Below are positions 50,236 to 62,255 of a stretch of DNA of 64,000 nt, piece by piece. The stretch is from NCBI GenBank assembly GCA_018894105.1, contig CM032128.1, positions 22,983,001 through 23,047,000 on the forward strand, read 5' to 3'. The notes below the pieces were generated by a model. The model saw only the letters and a program-made list of their open reading frames with translations. It was not told the origin of the DNA and ran no database searches. The translations under genes were made by a program, and so were the position numbers. Within the stretch, counting starts at the first letter, position 1. Every line of letters begins with the position of its first letter. The DNA comes from Jacaranda mimosifolia. Lineage: Eukaryota > Streptophyta > Magnoliopsida > Lamiales > Bignoniaceae.

Positions 50236-50281
<46 letters not shown>
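50010..50281. repeat. Compound trinucleotide microsatellite
   Basis: AAT and ATT repeat blocks alternate in orientation and can fold back on each other, then give way to a pure (ATC)n run of about 15 units at 50237-50280. It lies within the right part of the Harbinger element. Confidence 0.85.
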
Positions 50282-50930
50282 GTAATTATATAAAAATCTA
50301 CAAACAAACAAATCAATAAAATATTAAAATACAACCCACTTAATCATTTAAACAATTATTATAAACTTACATCGTAATCATATACATATATACACAATAT
50401 ATTTTATTATTATCTTTACAATTAAAAAAATTCTTTAATATCAAATTTTGACCACCTACTCCAACTTAAAGGCAATGATTTGACATCTATCGTATAAAAT
50501 GTCTCCTACAAAATATAACCAAACATATCAAAACTCCCAAAATTCATTTTTTAGCTATTCCAAAAAATATAACAAATATCAATCACATTCCCCAACCTTC
50601 ATTTCACATTCTCTCACAATTTTTCAACGTTCATTCTCCCAAAACTTACAATAAACACATAATAAAATCAAACAAAAAATATATCCGAACACTACCAAAG
50701 TATTTGAATTCCAACATGAGGAGAAGAACACGATTTCGAGGTGTTTGATTTCGATCAAGACTCAACTTCAATTTATCCATCATTAACAAATTCATCATTA
50801 TGTAAATATAGGTGGGACAATTATAACATTGTCACTCATTTTCTTGATTTATATTGATCTCTATCTATTTTGCTAACTCAAGTATTGAAGTTTTTTTTTT
50901 TTTTTTTTTCTCTGTCAACCTCAACACCAA

Positions 50931-51255
50931 GGCTATGTTTGGTTCATGAATTTTCATTAGGAAAAGAAAAGAAAATGCTAAGAAAAATACTTTTAATTGT
51001 TTGGTTGGTAAGAAAAATACTAGAGAAAGAAAAACTTGCGAGGAAATATAGTATATTTGAGGAAAATTAGGGAGAATTCTATTTGAAGTACTATCTTTCA
51101 TTCTCCAACACTTTCATCACCTCTTTTCCTCGTTCCTTTCTTTATTATTTTCTTTAACAACCAAACAAATTTGAGATTTTATATTTCTTGGTTTTCTTTT
51201 CCTTTTCCCTAATATTTTTCTTTTCTTGTCAAAATCCCTAAACTAAACATAGTGC
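50931..51255. mobile_element. MITE-like element, 325 bp
   Basis: The left end GGCTATGTTTGGTTCATGAA and inverted right end GCACTATGTTTAGTTTAGGG continue into matching GAAAAGAAAA text, so inverted repeats extend about 40 bp. The flanks CAA and AAA could be a decayed 3-bp duplication. The interior is A/T- and purine-rich and non-coding. Ends of the type CTATGTTTGGT suggest a Tourist/Harbinger or hAT-like MITE; the class is not settled. Confidence 0.65.
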
Positions 51256-51793
51256 AAAGGTCTGAACGAAATAACATAGTCAAGGCTCGCGGAGGACGTA
51301 ACTTACCATGTAAGTGAAATTGCCCAAAAATTAATTAAAAATTAGAAAACTACTAACTTAAATTAATTATTATTTAAGTTAATTAAAAATAAATGAAAGA
51401 AGATTAATTAATTGAGTGATAAAAATAAAAATAACATTAATAACAACAAACATAATATTAATAAATCAAAATAAATGAGTAAATCATCATGACAAGGTAA
51501 AGTGAAAGATGGTAATTGGAAATATAAATTGAACTTTTAATGATTTCAAATTAAAAGTAGGGGGAGCTAAATGATATCCTTCATTTTTGCCCAAACAACA
51601 TATAAGTAAAAACACAACACAACAATAAATATGACTTGATGGGATATGCTAATGAGGTTCGCCCACATGGGTCACCAAGCCTAATGGACTCAGCCTACCA
51701 CGGACTAACCAATATGAATACTAATTACTATTGCCAAAAAAGGCATTGAATCACATATTAATTGACTCAAGTGCTATCTCTAAATAAGCACGC

Positions 51794-52004
51794 CACTATA
51801 AGAATTACTAAGTTGTTGTTAGGTTGTAGTTATATATGTGTCGCTAATTGTTAATAGTGACAACCTAAAAAAATTAGTTTTTATCACTATTAAGTTATAT
51901 TGTAATAATTTTTTGTCATATTATTACTTAATATATGTTATCAATGATAATTTTTATATTATCACTTTTTTTTATCATTAATATATATATATATATTTAT
52001 AGTG
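51794..52004. mobile_element. CACTA-like MITE, ~211 bp
   Basis: It starts CACTATAAGAATTAC and ends ATATATTTATAGTG, so CACTATA is inverted at the ends, as in CACTA elements. The interior has alternating TCACTATT, GTGACAACC and TTATCA phrases in both orientations, like subterminal repeats, and resembles 38170-38470. The 3-bp flanks (CGC, GTA) do not match, so the boundaries or the class are uncertain. Confidence 0.5.
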
Positions 52005-54089
52005 GTATTCAAAGCAGAAGCCCACTACTTCGTGATTAGCATAACGATTCTTGAATCCAATTTCATGCGGCATCATGAAAATAGATAAATATAATAAAAT
52101 CAATAATTTTGCCTGGTTAATCAGAAGTAGGAGAACTCAACCTGGGCCAAACATTTTGCAATATGCAAATCTGCCTTTCCAGTCGTGTGCCTCTAAACAT
52201 ATGACCTGTGTTGCTTGTAGGGTAAATTCCTATTTTTGGTCTTTAAAACACGTTTTGGGAGCCAAGCTTTGCTTGGTTGTGGAACTGTGATTGCCTATGG
52301 GGTAAATCCTCATTTTTTTTATTTTTAAAACACATTTTAAGGGACCAGACTTTATTTGGTATGGTTTTTATTTTGGAACTGTGGTTGGTTTTTATTTTGA
52401 AACCTACCTTTGAACCTACTTTATTTGGTTTTTAAAACCTACCTTTGAACCTTACTGTTCAAATCTTCTCTCCTTATCCCATTTTTATCCACCTCCTCTT
52501 CTCTGCCTCCCTCCATTGCCTCTCTAACCATTTCAGTAATCGACATGTACCCTCCAACACACTCAAATTGCCTCTCCCTCACTGCTGCTGCGTGTTTCCC
52601 ATCCTCCCCCGTCTCGCCACAAAGCTCCAGCGCGTCGAAATGGCAAATCTTGGTTTTAAACGAGGGCTCCATCATGATAATGACGCTGCTCTTGAGTGCT
52701 TGTGGACATAGTTCGCCGGATCCCCGCAAAATCAGCTAGAAGGTTTTTCTAATGGTGACGATGGGTGGTGAGTTTGGATTGTTTGTCACTTGGAAGTGGT
52801 GAGGGAAGGGAAACTGGAGGCAAAATGATAAGACAAAGAAGACACGCATTTTCCTTTCTTTTTTCTTTTTTTTTTTCTTTCTTTCTTTCTTTTATGTTTT
52901 TTTTCTCATTTCAGTGTATTGTTTCAATAATTTTTTTATTTAAAATTTATTTAAATATTTTTTCTAGCTTTTAAATGAAAATTTATCAATAATAGATATG
53001 AATAATTTATTATAAATAATTTAGATATCATAATTATATATATTAGCTTAAATATTTAGCTTGAAATACAATAATTTTGTATTTTTATATAATAATTTTG
53101 AATTATTATATTTTTAATTATATATAAATTTGAATGAATTAAATTCAAAAAGGAGACATAATATATAAAGAATTTATATATAATTTTTTTAATTTCAAAA
53201 ATAAAAGGTATAAACCTTTATAAGGAAAAATAAATAAATTTTCATATATAGAAATAAATTAAATTTTTTTTTATCAAATATCATCGAATTGATTTGGCAG
53301 AAAAAGATTTTCAAAATTACTAATTAATTTATTTTTACAATAACACAGTAAGGTATAAAATAAATAATGAATTTCAAATATTGATTTTGGACAATACGCA
53401 ATTTTAATAAAAATGTAATTTTACCTTACTTGACTAAATAAAAAATATATCGAAATTAATTTGTTAGAAAAAAATTTTGTTCTCCACTTCCTTCCATAAT
53501 ACCAAATCATTTGACCGTCTATTTAAAATATATATATATATATTTCAATTTAATATATTTATTAATATTTATATTTTTTTAATTATTTAAATTCTAAACA
53601 AATCCAACAACCAAAACTCATAAAATAATTTCATTATCTCAAATAAAATTTTCAAACATATCTCAAAAACAATCTCACAATCAATCACAACTTCACATCA
53701 CATCGACCCATCACATCACTATGATCATTACAATTTATCTCACAACCTCATCCCCTTTTCTCATATCTCTAAAACATTAAAACAACCCCAAAATCTCGAA
53801 AATACAAAAAATGAGGTCATGTTTCACAAGCAACCACAACCTAAAGTCTGTTTTTTAGGCATTCTACAGGGCTATCTTAGAGACAAAATCTGAGTCCTGT
53901 TGTGCACATCCTCTCTCCTTATCCCAATTCCTCTCACCCACCATTGTTCTTGAGATCCAGGCGATAAGAGAGTGAGAGAACCTTAACCACATGAAACTGC
54001 AACTTGAACGCAATTTTGACCTTATTCTTCTTGCCCCTCCACCGCACCGATTAGAACCTTTTTTTTTTTTTTACCCTCAATTCCACATT
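52005..54089. other. Unassigned stretch with short direct repeats
   Basis: Two ~90 bp direct repeats lie at about 52212-52392 (GGTAAAT...TTTAAAACAC...GGAACTGTG in each). A CTCTCCTTATCCCA phrase occurs at 52467 and 53910. The inverse of the GTTGTGGTTGC text near 53835-53851 resembles the left repeats, so 52212-53870 could be a non-autonomous element with poor ends. Frames at 52439-52729 on both strands lack domains. From about 52850 the DNA is AT-rich with a CTTT-rich run. Confidence 0.35.
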
Positions 54090-54094
54090 ATTTT

Positions 54095-55382
54095 TGTTAA
54101 CCCTTGATGATTTACATTGTTTTGATTATGATAAAATTATATTCTTGAAATTATGTGCTGAAAGCATACAATAAAATTGTGAATATATTTCCATATTATC
54201 TGCTGGAATCTATTTACGAGCTAGAACTTACTTTCCATAATTAAAGGATCTCATGAAGATTCTAATTTGATTCACATCTCTATAACTTAGGAAAGAAATC
54301 ATATCATGATATAATCATTAATATATCTGTAATTTATGGAACTAATGCATGTTTATTTAAATATCTTTTTTCTTTATTTAATTACAATAGACACTTACCT
54401 AATTAAGATCTTATAGCCATTGGATATAAGCATATAACTATGAAAATATGCAACATTAAAAAGAGAGAATCACTAAATTGGGAAAAGATCTTTGTTAAGT
54501 GTCTTGAGGAGTTGTGTGATATTCTCAAACACGTTTTGTGCTTAAATGTTGCTAAATCCTTACTCTACATGTGATTTTGAGGGACCTTGTTGTGAAGAAG
54601 TTCAAGGGGACCTTGCCTTCAACGGACCTTGAGAAATGAGGATAAGGTAGTTTGTGCCTCGAAATACCTAGTAGTGAAGAGGGACGAGAGTCGTACCTAC
54701 TCTCGTGGGACCCTGTGAAGAGAACGAATTGGCTCTTGGTTGCTCTAAGGACATATAAGTGAAGAAACCAGTTGGGCGGTACTATCTAGAATCTTCTATA
54801 GTATTCTTGGTTTTGGTCTGGAAAGCGAGTCTAGAGCTTGCCGTACAGAGTAGCAGCAACTCATGCATCAGTCCACAGAAGTTGTGCAAATGAATCTAGA
54901 AGAAGTTTCCCTTGGCCTGTTCATAAAGCAGCTGATTTCATAGTGCTCTGGAATATGCTTTATCTCATCTGCTAATGTATCTTAGCTCTTTGTGAAAAGC
55001 TGATTTTTCACCCTGCTAGGGTGTTTCTAATCCTTTTGCTTTTCTTGTAGTCAAATTACTGTGATTACTTGTAAAACATTCTAACATATTAATTTATTTG
55101 ACAGGTTCAAAATCCTAAGTGAAAACTTAGGTAGAGGAGTAGGTTTGCCGAACCTCTATGAATACTAGTGTCCATTTACTATTGTTTTTATTGCTTTATC
55201 TATCACTAGTCTAATTATTAGTTGAACTAGTATTTACAAATTCCAGTCAATAACTAAAATTGTTTTCTATTAAAGACTTAAACTATTTTGAAAGGCCAAA
55301 AAGTATTTTAAGTGATAAACTTCCATTGCATTAAAAGCCCTCAGGCTTAATACACTCCATCTTAGGCATTTAACCACTCACA
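54095..55382 (+). repeat. Copia 5' LTR
   Basis: The LTR starts TGTTAACCCTTGATG and ends CACTCACA immediately before the primer site. The inferred transcript would start within it; I did not identify a clear TATA box. It matches the right LTR along its length. Confidence 0.9.
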
Positions 55383-55384
55383 AT

Positions 55385-55396
55385 TGGTATTAGAGT
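55385..55396 (+). other. Copia primer-binding site (tRNA-Met)
   Basis: TGGTATTAGAGT, two bases after the LTR, differs at two positions from the initiator tRNA-Met complement TGGTATCAGAGC. Confidence 0.85.
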
Positions 55397-55441
55397 GTTG
55401 GTTCTCTATATTGTGGTATAACTACCTGAGTAAAACATCCT

Positions 55442-56722
55442 ATGGCTATTACCACTCTTGATGTCTTTGCAGAAGGGCAATCGCATAGCCAGCCTCCACT
55501 AATTGATGGTTCCAATTATGCTACGTGAAAAAATCGGATGCAAGAATATATAATTTCCCTAGATTTTGATTTATAGACATGGTCAGTGAAGGTCCGATGG
55601 TTTCAAAAAAATAAATTGACAGACAGATGGTTCCGAAGGAGTGACATGAGTATACCAATAATGATAAAAAGGTTATCTCAATGAATGCAAGGGCCAAAAA
55701 TATTCTGTTATGTGCTCTTACAAAAGAGGAGTATAACCAAGTTAGTACATGCGCTACAACAAAGTAAATATGGGAAATGCTGCAAGTGACCCACGAAGGT
55801 ACTAGTCAAGTTCGACAAGAGATGATTACTCTTATCATTCACAAGTATGAAACGCTCCAGATGAAACCATTAGTCAGATGTATGCATGTTTCATGAAAAT
55901 TATAAATCCTATCTTTGCACTCAGTAGAACTATAAACGAAGACGAGCGAAGATTCTTAGATCGCTTCCCAAGGAATGGATGCCAAAAGTTACTGCTATTC
56001 AGAAAGCTCATGACCTTAGCATGATGGCCATGGGTGAACTAGTTGGATCTCTCACATCCCAGAGATGATACTGCTAAATAAAGATAAAGGATCAAAAATA
56101 AAAGATAAAAAGAATATTGCTTTTAATACCAGTCATGATTCTGATTCGAAAATTCAAAAAGATCTTGATGAGGACGAGGTCAAGAATGAAATCGTTCTAA
56201 TTTTCTGGAGATTAAAGTAACTGATGAACCTCAAAAGAAAATTTCAGAACAATAGATCAAAATCGAAAAGAACTAATCCAAAAACTCAAAGTACCGAGCC
56301 ACCTTACTGCTACGAATGTAATGAAACCGGACATAGAAAACTAGATTGTCCCCAATTGAGAAAAAAATGCAAAACAAGCCAAGGCTAAGGCGATGGCAAC
56401 CACATGGGACAAATTCGATGGTGAACAATTTGACAATGAAGAGAATTGCTTCATGGTAAATCAAGTAAGTACCTCTTCATGTTCTGATTATGATTCTGGT
56501 AATGAAATTGATATTGATGGAGATGTGCAAAAATTGCTTAAGCTTTATGAAATTCATGTCAAAATGCTTGTTGATAAAAACAAAGCCTTATATGAAAAAG
56601 TGGATTATTTGCAGGAAGAACTGGATATGACTCATAAAAATAAGTTTGAAATGAAAATAGCGAAAAGCAAAGAGACCATTGACGCTGAATGCAAAAAAGA
56701 AAATGAATTATTGGCCCACTAA
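55442..56722 (+). pseudogene. Copia gag (capsid-nucleocapsid) remnant
   Basis: An ATG at 55442 opens MAITTLDVFAEGQ, followed by PPLIDGSNYAT, the usual start of plant Copia gag. Stops interrupt at 55526-55528 (where the family has a tryptophan) and 55574-55576, and later frames shift. A CCHC zinc knuckle, CYECNETGHRKLDC, lies at 56308-56349. An acidic, then coiled-coil-like, tail follows in the open frame 56393-56722 (ENCFMVNQVS...YLQEELDMTH). Gag would form the virus-like particle and bind the element RNA. The order and knuckle are clear; the gene is inactive. Confidence 0.85.
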
Positions 56723-57159
56723 AAAGAATAATTCTTTGAAGAAACAAATTAAAAACATGAGCCATGAAATCAAAGGAAAAATGATTGTTAGAGAATGCTT
56801 GCATGCTAAGAATGATCTAGGTGAATATTCCACAAGTTTAAACATAGACATATGCATTTCCACCTAGACATAATGCTAAAAAGGGTCGAAAATTTAGAAA
56901 TTGTACGAATAAAAAAAATACCAAAACCAGTTTCAACAACTTACTGAATGAATTTCAAACCAGTTTGAAAAACTTGCTTTACTTGTGGTAGATCTAGTCA
57001 TATCAATTATATATGTGCGATTGAAAAATTCATTGGTACCAAGTTTGTTTAGGCAAGAAAATTATCTACTACTAACCATGAATAACCTAACATAATTTGG
57101 GGACCTAAAAAAAAATTGGTTTCTTATAGGATCATGCTAAGGAACATTCACAGAAATAG

Positions 57160-57540
57160 AAGGGGTATTTGGATAGTGGATGTTCCAAGCATATGACAGA
57201 GGATGCGTCCATGTTTCTTATGCTTAACAATTGTTCTACAGGAAAAGTTCTTTATGTAGACAACACAAAAGGACGCATAAAGGGTAAGGTACCATTGGTA
57301 AGCAGATTGGTACTACTATTGATAATGTATAGCTTGTTGAGGGCCTTAAGCATAACTTGCTTTATATCAACAACTATGCGATGAAGGTTATGAGATTAAA
57401 TTTCATCGTTCTCATTGTGTTATTAAGCAAAATAAGAAACTGGTCTTTACTGTTACTAAGGAAGAAAATGTTTATTATATAACCTTTGGTGATTTAACTT
57501 CTCAAAATGTGGAGTCTTTAGCTATTTTAGAAGAAGAATG
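57160..57540 (+). pseudogene. Copia protease remnant
   Basis: The catalytic motif DSG is at 57172-57180 in LDSGCSKHMTEDASMF, typical for Copia aspartic protease. The open stretch runs to 57384 and frame changes follow. The protease would cut the gag-pol polyprotein. A decayed CCHC-like finger (TCGRSSHINYIC-type, near 56977-57011) lies upstream. Confidence 0.8.
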
Positions 57541-58570
57541 CTGAAAATGGCATAAAAGATTGGGCCACGTAAATATGAAGCTTATATCTCATCTCAGAAA
57601 GAAAGATATTATCAAAGGGGTACCAAATTTAAACTTTTTTAAGGATAGGATATGTGATGCATGACAAAAGGGGAAGCAAATTCGAACATTTTTCAAACCG
57701 AAGAATGAGGTTACAACTTGCAGGCCACCGGAACTTCTACACATTGACCTATTCAGACTTATAAAAACCACTTCCATTGGAGGTAAAAGATATGTGTTTT
57801 TCACAGTAGATAATTATACTCGTTTTACGTGGGTTATCTTCCTTGCTCATAAAAATAATGGTCTAAATGCTTTTATTCTACTCACTAAAAGGCTCCAAAA
57901 TGAAAATGGGTATTTCATTAAGAAAATTTGAAATGACCATAGAATTGAGTTTGATGAAATAAATATTAATTTGTTTTGTGAAGAACATGGTTACATTTAT
58001 GATTTTTTTGGTCCTAAGACTCCCCAACAAAATAGGCCAGTTCAAAGGAAAAATCAAAATTTGCAAGAAGTTGCTAAAGCCATACTTAATGAATATGATA
58101 TTCCAAAATCTTTTTGAGGTGAGCCATGAATACGGCTTGTTATATCTCAAATCGTGTTTTCTTAAGACCACTTTTGAGAAAAACCCCATATGAATTGTGA
58201 CATGGTAAAGTCCCAAATATTTCTTAGTTTTGTTTCTTTGGTTGCAAATATTACATTCTTAATGATAGAAATTATTTGACAAAGTTTGATTCCAATGTTG
58301 ATAAGGCTATTTTTGTTGGTTACTCAATGCATAGTAAAGCATATAGAGTATTTAATAAGAGGAAAAAAGGGGTTCAAGAATCCTTGCATGTTATGATTGA
58401 TAAGACTAATCCATCTTGTGCTAAGAAAACCTTGAGCAAAGAAGTTGCAGGATTCGAAAAACTGGTCACGATTACGGACCTTGAGCCATTAACATTAAAT
58501 CAAGAGGAACTGGAATCATTTGAGGAAACAAATCCTACTATTGAAACTGATGCTAGTGAGTCAATATAAA
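57541..58570 (+). pseudogene. Copia integrase remnant
   Basis: The pre-integrase motif KWHKRLGHVNMK (about 57545-57580) is followed by the zinc-binding cysteines, where the second cysteine codon has become a stop (57662-57664, after CDA). The catalytic core shows ELLHIDLF, KRYVFFTVDNYTRFTWV, NDHRIEFDE and QNLQEVAKAIL in order, giving candidates for the D, D and E residues. More stops occur after YFIKKI (~57931) and near 58114. The C-terminal part (58276-58569) has KAIFVGYSMHSKAYRVFN, a conserved Copia segment. The enzyme would insert the cDNA into the genome. Confidence 0.88.
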
Positions 58571-58639
58571 GGACTTAACAAAGAACTAGAAAGTTTAAGC
58601 ATGCTTCGAATTACCCTATAGACAAAATTATTAGTGATC

Positions 58640-59660
58640 CTCAAGTTGGAATAACTACTAGATCCAAAGCCAGACAAGTTCCACTAGATGAATCCAACTG
58701 TGCTCTCATTTCAATTATTGAACCTAAAGATATCAAAGAGGTACTAAAAGATCCATTTTGGATTGAACCAATGAAGGAAGAACTAGCTCGGTTTGAAAAG
58801 AATGAAGTTTGGAAGCTAGTTGAACAACCATTAGACCATCCAATCGTTGGTACCAGGAGGGTATTCATAGATAAGCTGAATGAAATTGGTAACGTTACTA
58901 GAAATAAAGCCAGACTAATAGCAAAAGGCTACAATCAGCAAGAGTGCATTGACTATGATAAAACGTAAGATCCAATTGTAAGGTTAAAATCAATTAGATT
59001 GCTTCTTGTCTTTGCATCTCATAAAAAGTTTATACTCTATCAAATGGATGTAAAAGTGCTTTCCTAAATGGATTCATAAAAGAAGAAGTTTAGTTGAGCA
59101 ACCCTATAGTTTTGAAAACCAAAACTTTTCTTATCATGTTTTTAAACTAACAAAGGCTTTTTATGGACTCAAACAAGCCCCTAGGGCTTTGTATGTGTGA
59201 TCGATTGAGTAATTATCTCATAAACAATGGTTTTTCTATTCCAATCTTAGATACTACATTGTTCACTAAGCATAAAGAAAATAGTTCTCTTATTGTTTAA
59301 ATTTATGTCGATGACATTATTTTTGGTGCTACTATTGATGTAGTTTATCAAGAGTTTGCCGAGAAAATGAAATAGGAATTTGAGATGAGCTTAATGGGAT
59401 GGCTCAACTTCTTCTTGGGACTTCAAGTGAAGCAAACTCAAAAAGGAACATTCATCTCGCAACAAAAGTATACAATGGAGCTTCTAAAGAAGTTTGGAAT
59501 GAGTGAATGCAATCTTGCAACCACTCCCATGAGTACAAGTACCAGATTGGAACCTGATGAGGACGATAGGAGTGTAGATGAGAAAGTTTATATAGGTATG
59601 ATTAACTGCAAGCCATCTAAATATTATGTTCTCAACATGTTTATGAGCTAGATTTCAGTA
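58640..59660 (+). pseudogene. Copia reverse transcriptase remnant
   Basis: The start is MKEELARFEKNEVWKLV (58771), followed by ARLIAKGYNQQE. A stop follows YDKT (58966-58968), and a small deletion near 59055 shifts the frame after LYQMDVK. The catalytic YVDD lies at 59304-59315 in IYVDDIIFGA, preceded by a stop. The thumb region reads NFFLGLQVKQTQKGTFISQQ. The upstream stretch VPLDESNCALISIIEP is the usual linker from integrase. Confidence 0.9.
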
Positions 59661-59669
59661 TGATCCAAA

Positions 59670-60240
59670 GGAATCCCATCTAAATGCTGTTAAAAGAATA
59701 TTGAGATATCTTAAGGGAACATCTAACTATAGCTTGTGGTATCCACATTCTAAATCTTTTAATTTCAAAAGCTATTCTGATGTGGATTGTGTTGGTTCGA
59801 AGATAGACAGAAAATGTACCAGTGGTGGTTGTCAAATATTTGAAAATTGCCTAGTTCCATGGTGCAGTAAAAAGCATATTGTAGTTGCATTATCCACAAC
59901 CGAGGCGGAATACATGGCCTTGGGAAATTGCTACACCCAGGTATTATAGATGAAGCATATCTTGCATGACTTTGGTATTAATGTGCCTTGCATGCCCATT
60001 TTATGTGATAGTCCCAGTGCTATTAGCATTTCTAAAACTCCAGTTTCGCATTCACGCACAAAACACATTGAAATGAAATACCACTTATTACGTGATCAAT
60101 TGAATAAAGGTGATATATCAATTAATTTCGTGTCTACAGAAAATTAGCTTGTAGATATTTTTACTAAGGCATTAGAGGAAAGGAAATTCATTAATATAAG
60201 GAATAAATTAGGAATAAAATCAAATTTTGATTTGGTAGGA
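59670..60240 (+). pseudogene. Copia RNase H remnant
   Basis: The acidic residues are visible in YSDVDCVGS, STTEAEYMAL and LCDSPSAISIS, with HIEMKYHLLRD and a VDIFTKAL end. Stops fall at 59947-59949 and 60145-60147. RNase H removes the RNA strand during cDNA synthesis. It directly follows the reverse transcriptase, as is normal for Copia. Confidence 0.9.
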
Positions 60241-60361
60241 AAAATAACCATGATTAATTTTGACAGTTATTCCTAGATGAATACCGCATAATAATGTGCT
60301 CAATTTTCATTCCCCCATTACCAATTTTATTTCCCAAACTCTTGGCCATTATGATTATTAA

Positions 60362-61857
60362 TTGATTCATTTTTCAAAAACTCTATTCTTGTTCTTTCTT
60401 CGCTTCTCAAAATTTCTGCAGCAAAAAACCCTTCTTTTCATCTTTTTTGAAAATTCCAAAAAGAAGAAGTTCTCATTCTACTGGGCCTTCTTTCTCAAAG
60501 AAAAAAAAAACCCTTTTCGGCCTCCTTTGAACATGTTCCTCGTTAAGTTTTTGAGGTCCCTGTTTTGCTAAAATGGTACAATGATTCTAGTTTTGATGAT
60601 GAAAAATCATCCTCTTCTGATAAACATGAGTTCTTAGGCTCCAAGGAACCTAGTATTAGGGACATCTCATGGGTTCTCCTGAAAAGCCAAGTGGTTCAAA
60701 TGAGGAACTGCCAAGCTCTAAGTCCTCTATTCCAGTCAATCCTAAAGAAGTTATTGATTGGAATTTTGGTAAAGTTCCTTCATCTCTCAAATTCCATCTG
60801 CTGAAGCTAAAAAATATTTTAATCAAAAAATTTCTGGCCAAAATTTAAATAGGGGAAAAGTGGTTAATTTTGATTCATTGCCAAAATCTCCTGCCATTGA
60901 TCTTATGTGTAATATGAAATGGGATAGTTTTATGAAACTTGATGAAAGATCATATCCATATCTAGTGAAGTTATTTTACTTAAATATTACATTCATTGAA
61001 TCTGAGAATGATGTCTCCATTGAATCCTATGTTTTGGGAAACGAATTATGCTTTCTTCATCAAAACTGAATTTTATACTTGAACTTCCTGATGATGGTAC
61101 AAAGTTTTTTTTATTTTGGAGACTTTTATGATGCTGATATTTCATATGATGAAATCAACAAAATATTTTGGGGTGGTAAACAATATGCTTTATCTGGTGG
61201 GGCGGCTTTAAACAAATTGAAGATTGAACATATTCTACTACATAAAATACTTAGTTGTACTATTTTCTCCTCCCCTGTATCTAGTGGTGGTCACTTCGTT
61301 GATCTTAATTCCATGAGTCTTTATGTGATGGCTAAGGCTGCTAGGCAAGAATTGATCAATAATAAATGGTCTATTCATTCTCCTATCAAGCCAAAGATCT
61401 TCCCTACTCTATGATCCTTACTTATATTTTTAAGGATGAGGGAGTTTTCTTACCGGATGCTTGGATAGAGGGGGAGCGTGATCCTAAAATCTTAGACCTG
61501 GCTAGCCTTAGAAAAATGAAAATGCAGTATACTAAGGATAATAGATGGTTTAAGGGTATTGCTAAAACCCCTAGCAGTATCAAGCTTCGTCATCAAAAAT
61601 CCAAAATTCAAGTATCCATTAGCTTAGGATCTAAAGAATCCAGTCATGGTCGCCCCACTCCCATTAAAACACCAGAAATGGCTCAAGAGAAAGATGATAA
61701 GGTGGATGTTAGACTTGAAGCTAGGATAGATGAAGTTAGTAAAGCTATGGAGACTCTTGTAGGATGTCTGGAAACCCTTGTTAATTCCATGGATTACAAG
61801 CTTAAACGTCTTCTTGGCAAATCCAGTTGTACTCGTGCTAATGTCATTCGACTATAG
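60362..61857 (+). pseudogene. Extra ORF after pol (env-like position)
   Basis: Three frames make up a decayed protein: 60860-61069 and 61079-61414 in one frame, separated by a stop, then 61366-61857 in another. Visible segments are WDSFMKLDERSYPYLVKLFY, VLGNELCF, FFYFGDFYDADISYDEINKI and MYVMAKAARQE-like text, then a C-terminal coiled-coil-like stretch (RLEARIDEVSKAMETLV). The W..F...YP.LV..FY.N pattern recalls the 'putative plant transposon protein' family. The place matches the env-like ORF of Sireviruses, but I see no clear signal peptide or membrane segment in the conserved part, so an envelope role is not supported. A serine-rich start may lie at 60565. Confidence 0.65.
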
Positions 61858-61903
61858 GAGAAAGTTAGAGCTTATTTGAATGCTTCTTAGGCTCTTTTTC
61901 ATG

Positions 61904-62254
61904 ATAAAGGGGGAGAATTAATAGTAAATTTGAAAATTTGAAACTCTTATTTTATTTACTTGAACTTTTGTTTTGTTTGTTGGAACTTATCCCTATTTTT
62001 AGAATTTTTATTTGCTTAGATGATGAACAATTTTACGGCTTGTAAACTCATTATTCTGGATGATTAGCTTTTGATGACTAGGCTTGTTATATGAATGAAT
62101 TATCTAGTATCTGCTGGTACTTGTTGTTTCTCAAGTTTCTTGAGTACATTGATAAGGGTAGCATAAACTGGTAGAACCAGGCACATAAACAGGGGGAGTT
62201 CATGTGATATCCTTCCTTTTTGTTTAAATTTTTTCATCATCAAAAAGGGGGAGA
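61904..62254 (+). other. Three polypurine tracts before the Copia 3' LTR
   Basis: AAAGGGGGAGAAT (about 61907-61919), CAGGGGGAGTT (about 62190-62200) and AAAAAGGGGGAGATT (62241-62255) share an AGGGGGAG core. The last one abuts the LTR start and is the functional candidate. Repeated tracts in this position have been described for Sireviruses. Confidence 0.75.
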
Positions 62255-62255
62255 T

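Larger units (their letters stand above)
38870..50696 (+). mobile_element. PIF/Harbinger transposon, 11.8 kb
   Basis: The left end GGTAGTGTTTGGGAG and inverted right end GGTAGTGTTCGGATA form short terminal inverted repeats. Flanking triplets are TAA (38867-38869) and AAA (50697-50699), close to the TAA/TTA duplication of PIF/Harbinger elements. Inside, all on the plus strand, are a Myb/SANT-like ORF, a Harbinger DDE transposase, a GRF-like zinc finger and two further Myb/SANT-like segments. PIF/Harbinger elements are known to need a Myb-like partner of the transposase for DNA binding. All ORFs carry stops or breaks. The element is longer than usual for the family, so nested insertions in 39100-44500 are possible. 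Confidence 0.75.

Noticed and set aside
52439..52729. A 96-codon minus-strand frame and an 88-codon plus-strand frame in GC-richer DNA
   Set aside because: The frames overlap on opposite strands, no motif is visible, and the area has short repeats typical of a non-autonomous element.
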